NCBI GenBank assembly: GCA_020635035.1
Contig: JACKAO010000005.1
Span: 1 to 64,000, forward strand
DNA length: 64,000 nt
Reading direction: 5' to 3'
From: Calditrichia bacterium
GTDB taxonomy: Bacteria > Calditrichota > Calditrichia > Calditrichales > J004
The translations under genes and the position numbers were made by a program. Below are positions 18,216 to 26,639 of the stretch, piece after piece. The first letter of the stretch is position 1. Every line of letters begins with the position of its first letter. The notes under the pieces are model-generated. The model was not told the DNA's origin, searched no databases, and saw only the letters and a list, made by a program, of their open reading frames with translations.

Positions 18216-19703
18216 TTAACGCCAATCTGGCATTAGACCTGATTCAATCAGTTTTTTCCGATCGGACCCATCACTGTTCATTACCCAGATGGATCGTTTT
18301 GAATCGTCATAATTAGGGGCACTGCAGAAAATGATCTTTGCTCCGTCTGGTGACCAGCGTGGAAAACTATCATTTGAACCATCAGGTTTATTTTGTGATA
18401 CATCTGTCGTATCTGATGAATCTGTTGAAAGAATAATGATATGCGAATCAAGCTGTCTGCCGCTTGTAACTTCATAGCCTGAAACATCATGGGTAAATAA
18501 AATCTTGTTTCCAGAAGGAGCAAAAGCCGGATTCTCAACAGCACCTGGCAGATCATCTAACAATAATTGTTGATCGCTTCCATCCGTATCCATCAGGTAA
18601 ATCTGTGAAGAATAGAAAGAATTGCCGACAGCCAGGGTAACAATTTTATCATCTGTTGGTGCCCAGTCGCATTCCCTGAATTGCATGCCGGAAGGAGCCT
18701 GAGCAATTTGTCTTAACTCCGAACCATCCGATTTAATTCGCATTAGTTTATCATAACTGCAATAAATCAAATAGTCTCCATTTGCACTCCAGGCGAAACC
18801 AATTCCATTATTATAATTTGCCGAAACCGGAACGTCCGTTAGTCTTTCTTTTTCCTTCCCTTCAGTGTTAATGATATAAATATGATTATCAACTTCTTCG
18901 TTTGAAGAAAATGCAATTTTACTTTTATCCGGACTAAATCTTGGCCACCAGTTTCTGTACAGGGAGTTTGTCAGCTGCAAAGTGACTATTCCTTCTTCTG
19001 CGTCAGTTGCAAAAATATTATAATTCTGATCTGTAATTTTTGCATATATAACAGAATACTCCGGAAAGACTTTCGTTTTGAATGTCCAGATATCACTCGC
19101 AGCTTTATTTCCAGCATTATCTTTCGCGTCAACTTTCCAGTTGTAGATAGTATTATAGCTTAGATCTTCGAGATAAAGCGACGTGTCTGTCTGGTTAGAA
19201 GCTATTATCTCGGGAGCAGCATTAGGTCTGAATAGATATACATCGTAATAAACGCTGTCAGAAGAGATTAATGATTGTGCTTTCCAGGTCAGTAAAATGT
19301 TAATTGGTTGGTCTGTTGAATTATTCGCGGGAAATGGACCCGATGGAATTTCCGGTAATATTGTTTCTTCAGGTGTCAACAAAATAGTTGCCTGTGCTGT
19401 ACGATCATTTCTTACTTCAACGCTTACACTGTTTTTTTTATAATTAAGTTTTGTTGCAGATATTGAGTATGTATTTACAGGGATATCAGGCAGAATAAAT
19501 TTGCCTTCATTATCAGTAACAATAGCATTTGTTGCGGGTGATGTCGTAATAATAGCTCCCGAAATGGCATTGCTGGAAACCTGGTCTAATACAATCCCTT
19601 CTATTGTTCCTTCATCTTCAGGCTTTATGGTATTGTCTTCGCAGCTGAAAAGAAAAAAAATCAAAATAATACAAATTCCGAAAGCTCTATAAATTTTATT
19701 CAT
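18216..19703 (-). CDS. Lipoprotein with carboxypeptidase-like, Fn3-like and PD40/TolB propeller domains
   Basis: The 495-residue protein starts best at MNKIYRAFG (19703). A longer ATG at 19721 overlaps the upstream stop but lacks a signal-peptide start. A lipoprotein signal ends at FLFSCED. Residues about 30-100 form a carboxypeptidase regulatory-like domain (GTIEGIVLDQV, TVTDNEGKF-like TDNEGKFILPDIP). A fibronectin-like stretch follows at 110-205 (YNWKVDAKDNAGN, WTFKT). The rest is a TolB-type propeller with repeated WSPDGAKIIFCS, FSPDKSKIAFSS and WVMNSDGSDRKKL blocks. It is probably anchored in the outer membrane or periplasm. It overlaps the BACON/OmpA-like gene end and so may belong to the curli-adjacent transcript. 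Confidence 0.78.
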   Translation of the reverse strand: MNKIYRAFGICIILIFFLFSCEDNTIKPEDEGTIEGIVLDQVSSNAISGAIITTSPATNAIVTDNEGKFILPDIPVNTYSISATKLNYKKNSVSVEVRNDRTAQATILLTPEETILPEIPSGPFPANNSTDQPINILLTWKAQSLISSDSVYYDVYLFRPNAAPEIIASNQTDTSLYLEDLSYNTIYNWKVDAKDNAGNKAASDIWTFKTKVFPEYSVIYAKITDQNYNIFATDAEEGIVTLQLTNSLYRNWWPRFSPDKSKIAFSSNEEVDNHIYIINTEGKEKERLTDVPVSANYNNGIGFAWSANGDYLIYCSYDKLMRIKSDGSELRQIAQAPSGMQFRECDWAPTDDKIVTLAVGNSFYSSQIYLMDTDGSDQQLLLDDLPGAVENPAFAPSGNKILFTHDVSGYEVTSGRQLDSHIIILSTDSSDTTDVSQNKPDGSNDSFPRWSPDGAKIIFCSAPNYDDSKRSIWVMNSDGSDRKKLIESGLMPDWR

Positions 19704-19714
19704 AACTTTACTTT

Positions 19715-20548
19715 CTACCATTTTAAAACAACCTGTAAACTTAAATAATCATCAATCTGGTTCTCATCTTCAAAGAAACTATTCTTCTCAAGAAAACTTT
19801 CATTTTTAATTCTTTTAATGCTGCAATCTAATCCATTCTTTCTAAAAAAACCGATAATATTATTTTTCCTTTCAAGATCTGCCTGAACTATATTATTCTG
19901 GTAGAAATCAAGCAAGTTATAGGATATTATCGCTTCTTTTTTAACTTTAAAATATTCCAAAATGCGGGAAAAAACTTTTTTGCCAAATTCTGTAAATTCC
20001 GGACTGCTTTCTCTAAAATATATATCTTTTAATATTGAAATATATATGTTATTTTCATGCAGTTCAATGATCATAAATCTTTTTTCAGTCTCTGATCTGA
20101 AATGAAAAACAAATTCCGAATACACAGATTTGTAAGATTTTATTTCAACATTTGCTCCAAGTGCGTTTTCATTGTCATTATTTATTTCCGCCTGAAAAAG
20201 AGCAATCGAAGCATTAATCTTAGCATAATTAGAATGAAACCATATTACACTTTTGTTAATTGAGTTCACTTCTTCCTGCTTAAAAAAAATAATTTTAATT
20301 TTTCTTGAAGTTCCGGGTAGCAGGATAAATTCAGACGGCTCTAACTTAATCCATCTAATATCAAATGAAGAAGTAATTTCCAAAGATTTATCCGAATTGT
20401 TTGTCAATTTTATTTCTGAACTGAACAACTCATTATCAGAAATATGCACCTGTAATGAGCCTGGAAAAACTTCAAGCCCCTGGCTACAAACAAATGTGTT
20501 TAAAGTGAAGAGATAAACAAAGACTTTAAAATTTATTATTGATCGCAT
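19715..20548 (-). CDS. Exported Ig-like (BACON/ASH-type) protein with degenerate OmpA-like C-terminus
   Basis: I do not recognise a named family. The 277-residue protein has a signal peptide (residues 1-22, ending FVCSQ). An Ig-like N-terminal domain (about 23-115) has SSEIKLTNNSDKSLEITSSF and LLPGTSRKIKIIFF, a pattern seen in BACON/ASH and chaperone-like domains. The C-terminal half has FGKKVFSRILEYFK, QADLERKNNIIGFFRKNGLD and similar segments that track the OmpA-like peptidoglycan-binding pattern (peptide-binding D and R residues not clear). It lies just after the terminator that closes the curlin genes and its stop overlaps the next ATG. It is a candidate curli accessory or envelope-anchoring factor. 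Confidence 0.6.
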   Translation of the reverse strand: MRSIINFKVFVYLFTLNTFVCSQGLEVFPGSLQVHISDNELFSSEIKLTNNSDKSLEITSSFDIRWIKLEPSEFILLPGTSRKIKIIFFKQEEVNSINKSVIWFHSNYAKINASIALFQAEINNDNENALGANVEIKSYKSVYSEFVFHFRSETEKRFMIIELHENNIYISILKDIYFRESSPEFTEFGKKVFSRILEYFKVKKEAIISYNLLDFYQNNIVQADLERKNNIIGFFRKNGLDCSIKRIKNESFLEKNSFFEDENQIDDYLSLQVVLKW

Positions 20549-20567
20549 TTTATAAATTTGAATTGAA

Positions 20568-20592
20568 AAAGGGAGAAAAATTCTCCCTTTTC
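20568..20592 (-). terminator. Rho-independent terminator after the five-gene curlin operon
   Basis: An 11-bp perfect hairpin (AAAAGGGAGAA, AAA loop, TTCTCCCTTTT) lies between the stop of the small curlin-like gene at 20597 and the start of the gene at 20548. On the minus strand it is followed by a T-rich run, so it should end the curlin transcript. Confidence 0.8.
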
Positions 20593-20596
20593 TTTC

Positions 20597-20944
20597 TTAC
20601 TTTTTCTTTGATTCAGGTTTATTTTTGTGTCCGTTAACATTAATCACTGCTTTATTATTCTGACCTTGTTGAAATACTTTAATCTCAGATTTAGCGGAAT
20701 CTCCCTGTACATTGATCCTGCTAACATTGTCAGCACCTGTTTGTTTTGAAAGTACCTTACTGTCCGTGTTTTCAATATTTAATTCAAGAAGATTATTCTT
20801 TCCTTCAGAATCATGAACAACTTTAACAGAATTAGCCGTGTCCGTTGAATCCGCAATTTTTAAGTCAGAAAATGCAATTAATTCTGTTCCTAAAGTAAAA
20901 AAACTGATGAGAACAACGAATAATATACTAAGTGATTTGATCAT
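20597..20944 (-). CDS. Small curlin-repeat protein (minor subunit or nucleator-like)
   Basis: The 115-residue protein starts at the ATG at 20944, with GGAAGG upstream; a longer frame to 20968 would need TTG. It has a signal peptide of about 24 residues (IKSLSILFVVLISF) and one poorly matched spacer. Two to three curlin-type repeats follow in the second half: LSKQTGADNVSRINVQG and VFQQGQNNKAVINVNG. It ends in a lysine-rich tail, HKNKPESKKK. By analogy with CsgB it could be a nucleator or minor subunit, but this is inference. It begins 20 bp after the stop of the preceding curlin and is the last gene before the terminator. Confidence 0.65.
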   Translation of the reverse strand: MIKSLSILFVVLISFFTLGTELIAFSDLKIADSTDTANSVKVVHDSEGKNNLLELNIENTDSKVLSKQTGADNVSRINVQGDSAKSEIKVFQQGQNNKAVINVNGHKNKPESKKK

Positions 20945-20964
20945 TTGCAGACACCTTCCATAAA

Positions 20965-22062
20965 TCAATTGGAATTGTTGTCACCATTTTGAGTAACAGT
21001 TATTGTATTATTATCACCTTGCTGGCTTATAATAACACTATTATTGTTTCCATATTGATAGACTTCAGCGAAATTATTCCAGCCATTTTGATGCACTTGA
21101 ACCGGGTCAGGATTATTGTCTCCTGTTATATCGACTGTACCATTATAATTACCATAGCTTTCGATAATCGCTTCATTATCCATCCCGCTTTGCTGTATAT
21201 CAAGCACATTGCCTTCTCCACCCACTTTCTGAGAAGCATTATTATGATAGCCATCCTGAACAATGGACAGCATGTTTTCCAGGTTTGTGTAAGTGGATGG
21301 CAGGTGTTGAAATGCGCTATTACTCCCATCACCCGACTGGATTACAGAAACATTGTTGTCATAACCGTTTACCCATTGAGTAACAATATTCCGATCAGAA
21401 TAATCAAGATCAGAACCCTGATCTATATTTGTCTGATTTCGGTCACCATTGACTGTAAGCTCGATTGAGTTTCTTTCACCAAACTGATCCGAATAACTTT
21501 TATTTTCATCACCGACCTGGTGTACGCGACTAATCGTATTTTGCTCACCAACCTGGTTTATATCAGCCATGTTTTCATTACCAAATTGCAGTAATTCTCC
21601 AAGCATATTAGCTCCGGCGCCAGCCTGATCAATCTCAGCATCATTATCCTGCCCAATTTGTTCAATGGCACCATGATAAGCATATTCCCATGTACCAATG
21701 CGGTTGGCATCTCCTGATTGCTGAATACGTGCTGAGTTTCCTGCACCTTGCTGAACAACAGCTTCAAACACATTTTGCTCAGGCCGGAACTGACCAATCC
21801 GATTACTGTTATCACTCTGGTTTATCTCAACCATATTTGCAGAACCGGATTGAATGATCCCTTTTGCATCCATCTGGCCTGGGGTACCAACCTGGTTTTG
21901 ATTTCCATCCTGCAGGATATTGACAGAGTTGGCGCTCCCGATTTGCTCTATTTGTGAAAAATTGTCATTCAGCTTTTGGGTGATATAAGCTTCGTTACTC
22001 TGGGCAATAACAAGTCCACAAGAAAAAGACAGAAGTATTAAAAACACAAATAATCTTTGCAT
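20965..22062 (-). CDS. Curlin-repeat amyloid protein (365 aa)
   Basis: A signal peptide (FLILLSFSCGLVIAQ) is followed by about 15 degenerate curlin repeats of the form Q-x-G-x-x-N-x-A-x-x-x-Q, for example IQQSGDANRIGTW, INQVGEQNTISRVHQVG and VTQNGDNN near the C-terminus. In CsgA, five 18-22-residue repeats each form a strand-loop-strand of the amyloid core; this protein is more than twice the length of CsgA. It would be secreted through the CsgG pore encoded in the same island and polymerise outside the cell. It lies 17 bp after the preceding curlin gene, inside a five-gene operon. Aromatic residues and charged gatekeepers (Y, D, K) are scattered through the repeats. Confidence 0.88.
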   Translation of the reverse strand: MQRLFVFLILLSFSCGLVIAQSNEAYITQKLNDNFSQIEQIGSANSVNILQDGNQNQVGTPGQMDAKGIIQSGSANMVEINQSDNSNRIGQFRPEQNVFEAVVQQGAGNSARIQQSGDANRIGTWEYAYHGAIEQIGQDNDAEIDQAGAGANMLGELLQFGNENMADINQVGEQNTISRVHQVGDENKSYSDQFGERNSIELTVNGDRNQTNIDQGSDLDYSDRNIVTQWVNGYDNNVSVIQSGDGSNSAFQHLPSTYTNLENMLSIVQDGYHNNASQKVGGEGNVLDIQQSGMDNEAIIESYGNYNGTVDITGDNNPDPVQVHQNGWNNFAEVYQYGNNNSVIISQQGDNNTITVTQNGDNNSN

Positions 22063-22079
22063 TTTTTTATCCTTATAAT

Positions 22080-23612
22080 TTAGTTACTCTGTGTAACTGA
22101 AGCTGCATTGCTGCTTCCCATTTGGTTGATTGTAGCTGTATGTCCTGTTCCATCCTGATCAACCATAAATGTGTTTAAACTGCCTGTAATATCTATATCG
22201 ACGGTATTTCCAGTACCTACAGAAGAAGATGATCCTGAGTTTCCATCTCCTGTAATATCAATATCAGCGTAGTTGTCTGTACCGTCCTGTTCAAGCAAAG
22301 AAACATTGTTTCCAACACCATCCTGATCAACAAATGCGTTATTTTCTGTTCCATTCTGATTAATTGTAGCATTATTATCTGTCTGAAATTGTCTTACCCT
22401 GGCCTGATTATTAAATGGAGCATTTGGCCAACTTGCTGAATACCGGGTATTACTTCCATCAAAGGCATTACCAGCTTGAATAATATTTGCAGTGTTGTCA
22501 GAGTTTTGCTGATAGGTACTGGCTGTATGATTTTGACCGGTTTGAGTTATTGTAGATTTTTGATTATCACCATACTGTGTCACATCAGCAGCATTATTAT
22601 CTCCGTTGTAACTATAAACACCTGTAATTCCGGTTTGGTTTATAGTCACTTCACCATTTGATCCCCATTGGTGAACCTGAGCATTGTCATCGTAACCGTT
22701 TTGGTTAACATCAGCCATATTACTTTGACTACCTGTACCAGTATTATAATAGGTGTAGTTGTCATCTCCGATTTGATCAACATACAAATCATGATTATCA
22801 CCTTGTTGAGCATTGCTATAATATCCATCATCTCCTGCATCAATTTTATTTCCTTTGCCTACTTGATTTAACCAGGCTTGATTATCATTTCCAGATTGTC
22901 TTAAATAAATTTGATTTCCGTTTTCATCGACTCCTGGTGAACCACTTTGATTGATATCAGCAAAATTATTATCTCCAAGCTGTTTCACGTAAGATTTATG
23001 GCCGGCATTATTCCATCCACCACCAGATTGATCCACATTTACTTCATTTGATATTCCATCCTGTAAAATATTTGTGTATTGGTTGGTTCCACCTTGGGTG
23101 TTTGTGGATTTATTTCCATCCTGATATTGCTCAACAATAGATGTGTTCCACTTAGGATCACCACTGTTTGTCTGGTCTTGCTTAGATGTATTATCAGAGC
23201 CAATTTGTTTCAAAGTAGCTGTATTATTGTAAGCTTTTTGATATTGTTCACCCTTATTGTTTGTGCCTGTTTGTTCAATTTTTTCAAATCCGTATCCAGG
23301 CCAGGGACCAAGCTGTTTTTGAACAGCCTGGTTTTGAGATCCGTTTTGTGTTGTAAATGCGCGCTGTGTCCCTCCAGTAGCAGCTTCCTGTTCAATGTAG
23401 CTCGTGTTCACTCCCAAACTACCGTCATTCTGTAAAACTGTAGCTTCATTTCCAGTCGCTATAGTAGTCTGTTTAATTTCTGATTTGTTTGTGCCTGTTT
23501 GCGTGACATTGGCTTTGTTGTTCGGTCCGTTTTGATCAACATCTGAAATGTTTTGAGCAAATGAAAACGATACAAAAAATAAAAGAGCCAAAATAAAAAT
23601 AATAGTTTTCAT
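22080..23612 (-). CDS. Curlin-repeat amyloid protein (510 aa)
   Basis: This is the largest curlin of the island. A signal peptide ends FSFAQ near residue 20 and is followed by roughly 20 curlin repeats (VDQNGPNNKANVTQTG, LKQIGSDNTSKQDQT, VDQDGVGNNVSLLEQDG) and the C-terminal SVTQSN. The first part is less regular, with Pro, Trp and Phe in LGPWPGYGFEKIEQ, which may affect folding. Codon use and repeat style match its neighbours, so the paralogues arose by duplication with strong divergence. It starts 13 bp after the stop of the preceding curlin gene. Confidence 0.88.
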   Translation of the reverse strand: MKTIIFILALLFFVSFSFAQNISDVDQNGPNNKANVTQTGTNKSEIKQTTIATGNEATVLQNDGSLGVNTSYIEQEAATGGTQRAFTTQNGSQNQAVQKQLGPWPGYGFEKIEQTGTNNKGEQYQKAYNNTATLKQIGSDNTSKQDQTNSGDPKWNTSIVEQYQDGNKSTNTQGGTNQYTNILQDGISNEVNVDQSGGGWNNAGHKSYVKQLGDNNFADINQSGSPGVDENGNQIYLRQSGNDNQAWLNQVGKGNKIDAGDDGYYSNAQQGDNHDLYVDQIGDDNYTYYNTGTGSQSNMADVNQNGYDDNAQVHQWGSNGEVTINQTGITGVYSYNGDNNAADVTQYGDNQKSTITQTGQNHTASTYQQNSDNTANIIQAGNAFDGSNTRYSASWPNAPFNNQARVRQFQTDNNATINQNGTENNAFVDQDGVGNNVSLLEQDGTDNYADIDITGDGNSGSSSSVGTGNTVDIDITGSLNTFMVDQDGTGHTATINQMGSSNAASVTQSN

Positions 23613-23625
23613 ATATCCTCCATGA

Positions 23626-24804
23626 CTAATTAGTTTGAGTTATTGTTGCTGTGTTATTATTACCCGTTTGATTTATAACAGCATCATTTAAATTTCCAGT
23701 CTGGTTAATAACACCCATATTAAAATCACCTGTTTGGATGATTTCAGCATCATTTAAGTCACCATCAACCACAACACCATCTTTTGCACTATATTGACCG
23801 GAAGCGGTAACCATATTTGTATTGCCGGTCTGACTGATATTAACATTGTTATCGGTCCCACGAATATGTCCGGTGGCATAGTTTCCATTGCCCAAAACCA
23901 TAACGTCAATATCATTGGATGTTGCATTAGCATTTAATAACCAGAACCCTCTGTTACCATCACCCGTTTTGGTTATATAAACTTCATTTGAGCTACCAAA
24001 ATTTTGAACATACTCTCTGTTTCCATCACCGACCTGAGTTAATTCAACACTATTTGAAGCACCTTTTACAGTAAGGTAACCCTGGTTACTGTTTCCATCC
24101 TGGTCAATTATAACACTATTAAATTCAGCTGTTGTTGCAGCATCACCATAATAATCAACTGTGACATTACCGATATTACTATTACCAAACTGGTTTACAT
24201 CAACAGTATTATTATTTCCGGTAGTTAAAAGTGTTGAAGTGTTTGATAGTCCTCCATCTGGTCCAACGTTTAATCCATTCTGAACCAAAAATGTTTTATT
24301 ATCGTCGCCTTCCTGAAACAATTTTGAATAATTCAAATCACCTTTTTGGTAAGCTTTTGCTGTATTATTATTTCCTACCTGATCAATATCCGTTTCATTA
24401 CCTGAAACTACACCGCCAAATGCTTGTTGCCAAACATCAACCGCGTTAGTTGAACCACCCTGATTAACATTTGCTATATTTTTTTGATTGTTCTGGAAAA
24501 GACCAAGAACATTACCATCACCGTTTTGATCAAGGTTTAAAACACTTGTTGCACGTTGTTTTGCAAAATCACCATAAGCTGTAACTAATTCAGAATTCTT
24601 TAGAATATTTTCTGCTCCATTTTGAACGATATTTGCAGTGTTATCCTTAACTTCCTGGATTAGTTTACTCACATTATCACTGCCTGTTTGGGCTACATCA
24701 GCTGAATTACCATTATTGTTCTGGATTATTGTCGCACTATTATTTTGTGCAGACAAAAACGAAGCCATAAACAGAACTGCAAAAATAAATGAAAATGATC
24801 TCAT
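23626..24804 (-). CDS. Curlin-repeat amyloid protein (392 aa)
   Basis: The start is chosen at the ATG at 24804, with AAAGGA upstream; the frame to 24819 adds five residues without a better start. A signal peptide ends FLSAQ. Curlin repeats follow to a C-terminal TATITQTN. Inserted stretches (LKNSELVTAYGDFAKQR, LLNANATSNDIDVMVLG) interrupt the repeats more than in CsgA. Spacing to its neighbours is 15 and 13 bp, so it belongs to the five-gene curlin operon. The predicted role is as a secreted matrix amyloid subunit. Confidence 0.87.
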   Translation of the reverse strand: MRSFSFIFAVLFMASFLSAQNNSATIIQNNNGNSADVAQTGSDNVSKLIQEVKDNTANIVQNGAENILKNSELVTAYGDFAKQRATSVLNLDQNGDGNVLGLFQNNQKNIANVNQGGSTNAVDVWQQAFGGVVSGNETDIDQVGNNNTAKAYQKGDLNYSKLFQEGDDNKTFLVQNGLNVGPDGGLSNTSTLLTTGNNNTVDVNQFGNSNIGNVTVDYYGDAATTAEFNSVIIDQDGNSNQGYLTVKGASNSVELTQVGDGNREYVQNFGSSNEVYITKTGDGNRGFWLLNANATSNDIDVMVLGNGNYATGHIRGTDNNVNISQTGNTNMVTASGQYSAKDGVVVDGDLNDAEIIQTGDFNMGVINQTGNLNDAVINQTGNNNTATITQTN

Positions 24805-24819
24805 TATGATTCCTTTCAT

Positions 24820-26082
24820 TTAATTTGATTGTGTAACATTAATTAGATTATTGTTACCTGTAACATTATTTATAGAACTGTTTCCATCACCGGTCTGGCT
24901 TATGTTGACAGCATTTTCATTCCCGGAAACGACAACACCATCATTAGTATACCAACTGGTGCCAATCATATTATTAGATCCGTCCTGAGTGATGTTTATT
25001 GTATTCAAATCACCGTCAATACTACCAGTATTATAGTTATGTGTACCGTTCACTGTAATATTAAGAGCATTTTGATCAGCATATTCAGGGAAAGCAGATG
25101 ACATTCCCCAGCTACCACGATTCTGGTCACCCGTAGCAGTCATATTAACGGTATTCTGATCGCCGCGGATTCCAACCCGAAAATAGTTATCACTACCATC
25201 CTGCGAAGCGTTAACGACATTATTTTCTGCTGTAACAAGTTTTGATTCCAGGTAATTATTAGTTCCTGTCTGAGTGAAATTAACATCATTAAAAGAAGCT
25301 CCTCCATATACACCAGCTTCTATAAGGGTTTTGTTTTCATCACCGGTTTGGGTTACAAATGTCCTGTTTTCATCACCAACAACAGCTGTGCTTATTTCAT
25401 TTAAATTACCTGTTTGATCAGCACCTTTAGGGCCCGAATAATAAGGTTTTGTCCCCGCAATATTTAGGTTTCCTGTTTGTGAAATCAGAACAGAATTACC
25501 TGAACCAGCACTGGAAACCGTGGCAACATTTTCATCACCTGCTTGTGACACACTCTGAAAATTGTTTCCGGTGTTTGCAGATGTATAACCATAGTTACTA
25601 TTACCGGATTGCATTATTACTGCAGTATTACCCGACTGGGCTTGTTTCACCATTGACCAGTTGTCATTACCGTTTTGATTAACCGTTGCAGTGTTCCCGC
25701 CATTATATTGATCAACCTGAGAGAAGTTATCATTATTGATCTGATCTATATCTACAATATTTGACAAATTATCCCAATTGGTCCGGGAATAAACATTGGC
25801 AGTATTATTATTACCTACCTGATCAATTGTCGCATTGTTATCACCGTCTTTGGGTTCCAATGGATCTTCCTGTAAAACAGTGACACTATTATCATTACCG
25901 TTTTGGTTGGCAACAACACTGTTAGTATTTCCAACCTGGTCAATATCTGAAATATTGCCGGAACCTGACTGTGAAACAGTTGAAATATTCTGGTCACCGG
26001 TCTGGTCAATTGTTGAAACATTTTGACCAAAGGAAAATGAAATACAAACCGCTATAAAGATTATTAAAGCTATTTTTATCAT
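24820..26082 (-). CDS. Curlin-repeat amyloid protein (420 aa)
   Basis: I place the start at the ATG at 26082 (MIKIALIIFIAVC), preceded by GGAAGGTG; a longer frame to 26121 would begin inside the leader next to the terminator. A signal peptide ends FSFGQ. The mature protein has about 18 curlin repeats (IDQTGDQNISTVSQSG, VNQNGNDNWSMVKQ, ISQTGNLNIAG) and ends LINVTQSN. It is the first gene of the compact five-gene curlin operon. Its promoter must lie within or upstream of the curlin pseudogene, because only 45 bp separate the terminator from the ATG. Confidence 0.87.
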   Translation of the reverse strand: MIKIALIIFIAVCISFSFGQNVSTIDQTGDQNISTVSQSGSGNISDIDQVGNTNSVVANQNGNDNSVTVLQEDPLEPKDGDNNATIDQVGNNNTANVYSRTNWDNLSNIVDIDQINNDNFSQVDQYNGGNTATVNQNGNDNWSMVKQAQSGNTAVIMQSGNSNYGYTSANTGNNFQSVSQAGDENVATVSSAGSGNSVLISQTGNLNIAGTKPYYSGPKGADQTGNLNEISTAVVGDENRTFVTQTGDENKTLIEAGVYGGASFNDVNFTQTGTNNYLESKLVTAENNVVNASQDGSDNYFRVGIRGDQNTVNMTATGDQNRGSWGMSSAFPEYADQNALNITVNGTHNYNTGSIDGDLNTINITQDGSNNMIGTSWYTNDGVVVSGNENAVNISQTGDGNSSINNVTGNNNLINVTQSN

Positions 26083-26127
26083 TTTTACACCTTCCCTAGT
26101 TTGATCACATGGATCTAACATAAAAGC

Positions 26128-26154
26128 AAAGCCTGCAGATTAACTGCAGGCTTT
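26128..26154 (-). terminator. Strong hairpin terminator/attenuator between curlin pseudogene and operon
   Basis: An 11-bp perfect stem (AAAGCCTGCAG, loop ATTAA, CTGCAGGCTTT) is followed on the minus strand by TTTGCTTTTA. It sits directly after the curlin pseudogene stop and 46 bp before the next curlin start, so it can terminate or attenuate transcription entering the five-gene operon. Confidence 0.8.
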
Positions 26155-26163
26155 AATACGATT

Positions 26164-26639
26164 TTATTGCTGTTGTTGCGTTACTGTTGCAGTATTGCTG
26201 TTACCCCATTGTTGAATATCAGCTGTATGAGCTCCACCATCTTGGGAAAGAATTGCAGTATTCAAATTACCTTCCTGGATAATTGTAGCATAATCATCCG
26301 CTCCCTGGGTCATATCAATATCATTATCATCACCTGTCTGACGGCTTGTAGGATCAAGTGTGGCACCATCAGTTTGTTCCAACAAATATTTCGATCTCCA
26401 TCTTGCTCAAAGTATGCATTTCTTGGTCCTTAATCCAGAGCATGGATCATAACCAACTGTATTACCATTACATTTTGGTTTAATGTAAACGTTGTTATCA
26501 CCTAATTGCATTGCTTTACCAATGTTATTATCACCTTCTTGATTAATGGTTCATTATTGTTTACATTATAAACAGGATGGCTATAATTATAAGCATCTTC
26601 ATAAATAAAACCTTGGGCAATAGAAGCGCTATATTCATC
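26164..26639 (-). pseudogene. Decayed curlin gene with frameshifts
   Basis: Curlin-type residues appear across this stretch in changing minus-strand frames. They include QEGDNNIGKAMQLGDNN (around 26540-26490), EQDGDRNIC (near 26400), and a last intact run with TIIQEGNLNTAILSQDGG and SNTATVTQQQQ ending at 26164. At least two frame changes and the absence of any signal-peptide start show the gene is dead. The 5' end abuts the TAG of the intact curlin at 26640. It could have been a separate copy or a long extension of that gene. Assembly error is a weaker alternative because all neighbours are intact. Confidence 0.7.

Noticed and set aside
20989..21468. A 159-codon plus-strand frame rich in Ile/Thr
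   Set aside because: It is the complement of Asn/Gln-rich curlin repeats, which naturally gives long open frames of low complexity.
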